Positions 62,781 through 64,000 of a DNA stretch of 64,000 nucleotides are shown here, piece after piece; position 1 is the first letter of the stretch; each line of letters starts with the position of its first letter. The position numbers were made by a program, and so were the translations under genes. Source of the stretch: Lentzea xinjiangensis (GTDB lineage: Bacteria; Actinomycetota; Actinomycetes; Mycobacteriales; Pseudonocardiaceae); assembly GCF_900110955.1 (NCBI RefSeq), contig NZ_FOFR01000011.1, forward strand, positions 186,001 through 250,000, given 5' to 3'. Below the pieces are notes generated by a model. The model had not been told where the DNA came from and ran no database searches. It saw only the letters and a list, made by a program, of their open reading frames with translations.

Positions 62781-64000
62781 CTAGCCCCTCGGAGCGGGCC
62801 GCGACGGGGTCGTCGCGCGCGTCACCGGCTGGTGCTCGCCGAAGATGAGGTCCCACTCCAGCTCCGGCCCGGCAGCCGGGCGTGGTTCGGGGAGGCGGCC
62901 GTGCGCCGGGAGGATCGAACCGTTGAGGAACTGCCACACGTCGTCGCCCACGCGGTGGTGCCGCGCCGCGACGGCGGCCTTCCTCGGGTGCGGGACGCCC
63001 GTCGGGATCGTTGCCACGAACCGGATCCCGCGGAACCCTTCGGCGTCGGTGGCCTCGAGCGTGCCGTGGTGCCTGGTGGCGATGCGGCGGGCGATGGCGA
63101 GCCCCAGACCGGCGCCGCCCGCGGCGCGGGTGCGGGCCTCGTCGAGCCGGGTGAACCGGTCGAAGACGCGTTCCCGGTCCGCTTCGGGGATGCCGGGGCC
63201 GTCGTCGACGACCTCGAGCGTCGCGAACGGCCCGCCGCGCAGGCGCACGACCACCTCGGTGCCCGCGTGGCGTTCGGCGTTGTCCAGCAGGTTGCCGAGC
63301 AGCCGGGAGAGCTGGGCGCGCCGTCCGGGGACGAGCACGTGGTCGTCGGCCTGCAGGGTGACCGTGCCCCGGCGGGAGACTTCCCGCCGCACCACGGCGC
63401 TGAGGTCGACGGTGTCCTGTTTGTCCAGTGCGTCGGCGTCCAACCTGGCCAGCAGCAACAGGTCCGTGGTCAGCTCCTGCAACCGTTCGGTGTCCTCCAG
63501 CGCCGCTTTCACGACGGTGGGCCAGTCCGCCATGTGCGGGTGCGACAACGCGATCTCCAGCTCGGCCCTCAGCGCGGCCAGCGGGCTGCGCAGCTCGTGC
63601 GAGGCGTCCGCGACGAACCGGCGGGTGTCCTCGACGGTGCGGTGCACCCGGTCGAGCGTCTCGTTCAGCGTGGCGCCGAGCTGCGCGATCTCGTTGTCGG
63701 AGGACGGCACGCGCACGCGCCGGGTGAGGTCGTTCTCGTTGATCTCGGCCACCTCGGCGCGCATGGTCTCCACCGGGCGCAGCACCCGGCTGGCCGCGGC
63801 CAGCACGGTGACCGACACCAGTGCGGTGATCGAGGTGAGGACGGTGAGCAGGGTCATCGTCACCCTGTTGAGCTGGAGCTGCGCCCCGGAAGCGGTCGCC
63901 CGCGCCTCCTCGTCGCTGCGTTGCGGTCCTCTTCCGAGCGACAGGTACGGCGTCTCGTCCAGGTCGGTGAACGGCCACAGCGACAGTTCCGGCCGCACCT
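62781..64000 (-). CDS. Sensor histidine kinase (5' end outside window)
   Basis: At least 405 residues; the N-terminus lies beyond the right edge. Visible order: end of an extracytoplasmic sensor part, a membrane helix (LLTVLTSITALVSVTVLAA), HAMP linker, dimerisation domain with the phospho-acceptor DASHELRSPL, and ATPase domain (NLLDNAERHAG, DDGPGIPE, GAGLGLAIARRIA). After the ATPase fold comes an extra C-terminal part of about 80 residues not typical of the family. Its response regulator should lie to the right of the window. Confidence 0.9.
   Translation of the reverse strand, partial: VRPELSLWPFTDLDETPYLSLGRGPQRSDEEARATASGAQLQLNRVTMTLLTVLTSITALVSVTVLAAASRVLRPVETMRAEVAEINENDLTRRVRVPSSDNEIAQLGATLNETLDRVHRTVEDTRRFVADASHELRSPLAALRAELEIALSHPHMADWPTVVKAALEDTERLQELTTDLLLLARLDADALDKQDTVDLSAVVRREVSRRGTVTLQADDHVLVPGRRAQLSRLLGNLLDNAERHAGTEVVVRLRGGPFATLEVVDDGPGIPEADRERVFDRFTRLDEARTRAAGGAGLGLAIARRIATRHHGTLEATDAEGFRGIRFVATIPTGVPHPRKAAVAARHHRVGDDVWQFLNGSILPAHGRLPEPRPAAGPELEWDLIFGEHQPVTRATTPSRPAPRG

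Noticed and set aside
62719-63978. Extension of the third GAF-ANTAR frame into the sensor kinase
   Set aside because: This part is out of frame with the kinase but on the same strand; the kinase reading has HAMP, H-box and ATPase motifs, and a good ribosome-binding site marks the GAF-ANTAR start at 62718.

Overview
The window is high-GC actinomycete chromosome with no rRNA, tRNA, CRISPR array, insertion sequence or phage block visible. A mycothiol-dependent formaldehyde dehydrogenase, an F420/FMN-type (PPOX) protein, DUF397/DUF5753 regulator pairs, DUF742, WS/DGAT and several GAF-ANTAR proteins point to Actinomycetota. The overall mix suggests a Pseudonocardiaceae-like soil actinomycete; the genus is inference.

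Layout. 1-2.5 kb: a coupled leftward operon (hemerythrin, epimerase, FAD oxidoreductase cut by the window edge). 2.7-9.3 kb: a solitary amino-acid-type binding lipoprotein, a strong bidirectional terminator, Tex, a phosphodiesterase, a patatin and a phosphotransferase-like protein. 9.4-18.1 kb: an ECF sigma factor with its membrane partner, lipid genes (two alpha/beta hydrolases, WS/DGAT), an MmyB-type regulator divergent from an SDR, DUF2332 and an enoyl-CoA hydratase. 18.1-20.3 kb: a VOC protein, S-(hydroxymethyl)mycothiol dehydrogenase and an MBL hydrolase form a thiol/formaldehyde detoxification operon. 20.4-21.7 kb: three small membrane proteins and a thioredoxin. 21.9-26.0 kb: a polar amino-acid ABC transporter operon ending in an unusual protein that joins a class-V aminotransferase domain to a YheO/DauR-like sensor and HTH. 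26.0-27.2 kb: an Scr1/DUF5753 regulator with a tandemly duplicated DUF397 partner.

27.3-29.7 kb: a secreted, probably beta-1,3-glucan-binding beta-helix enzyme with a perfect LacI-type operator at its start. 29.7-39.5 kb: a cobalamin (corrin ring) island made of cobL-cobM-cobK facing cobG-cobH-cobIJ, then cobN behind a B12 riboswitch. 39.5-48.7 kb: an EF-hand protein, a large LuxR (LAL) regulator, LapA-like, DUF742 and MEDS/ATPase signalling proteins, a MerR-GyrI regulator, a small alarmone synthetase, a PLP desulfhydrase/deaminase and a Nudix hydrolase.

48.9-52.8 kb: two divergent IucA/IucC-type (NIS) siderophore synthetases with an O-methyltransferase. 52.9-58.5 kb: a STAS protein, a TetR regulator with two palindromic operators, a small membrane protein, and a Tat-exported three-subunit molybdenum hydroxylase operon. 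58.7-64 kb: an anti-sigma-type ATPase, a stand-alone LigD-type DNA ligase, three GAF-ANTAR antiterminator proteins and a sensor kinase cut by the right edge.

The best candidates for something undescribed are the aminotransferase-PAS-HTH fusion in the ABC transporter operon and the divergent NIS synthetase pair with its methyltransferase.
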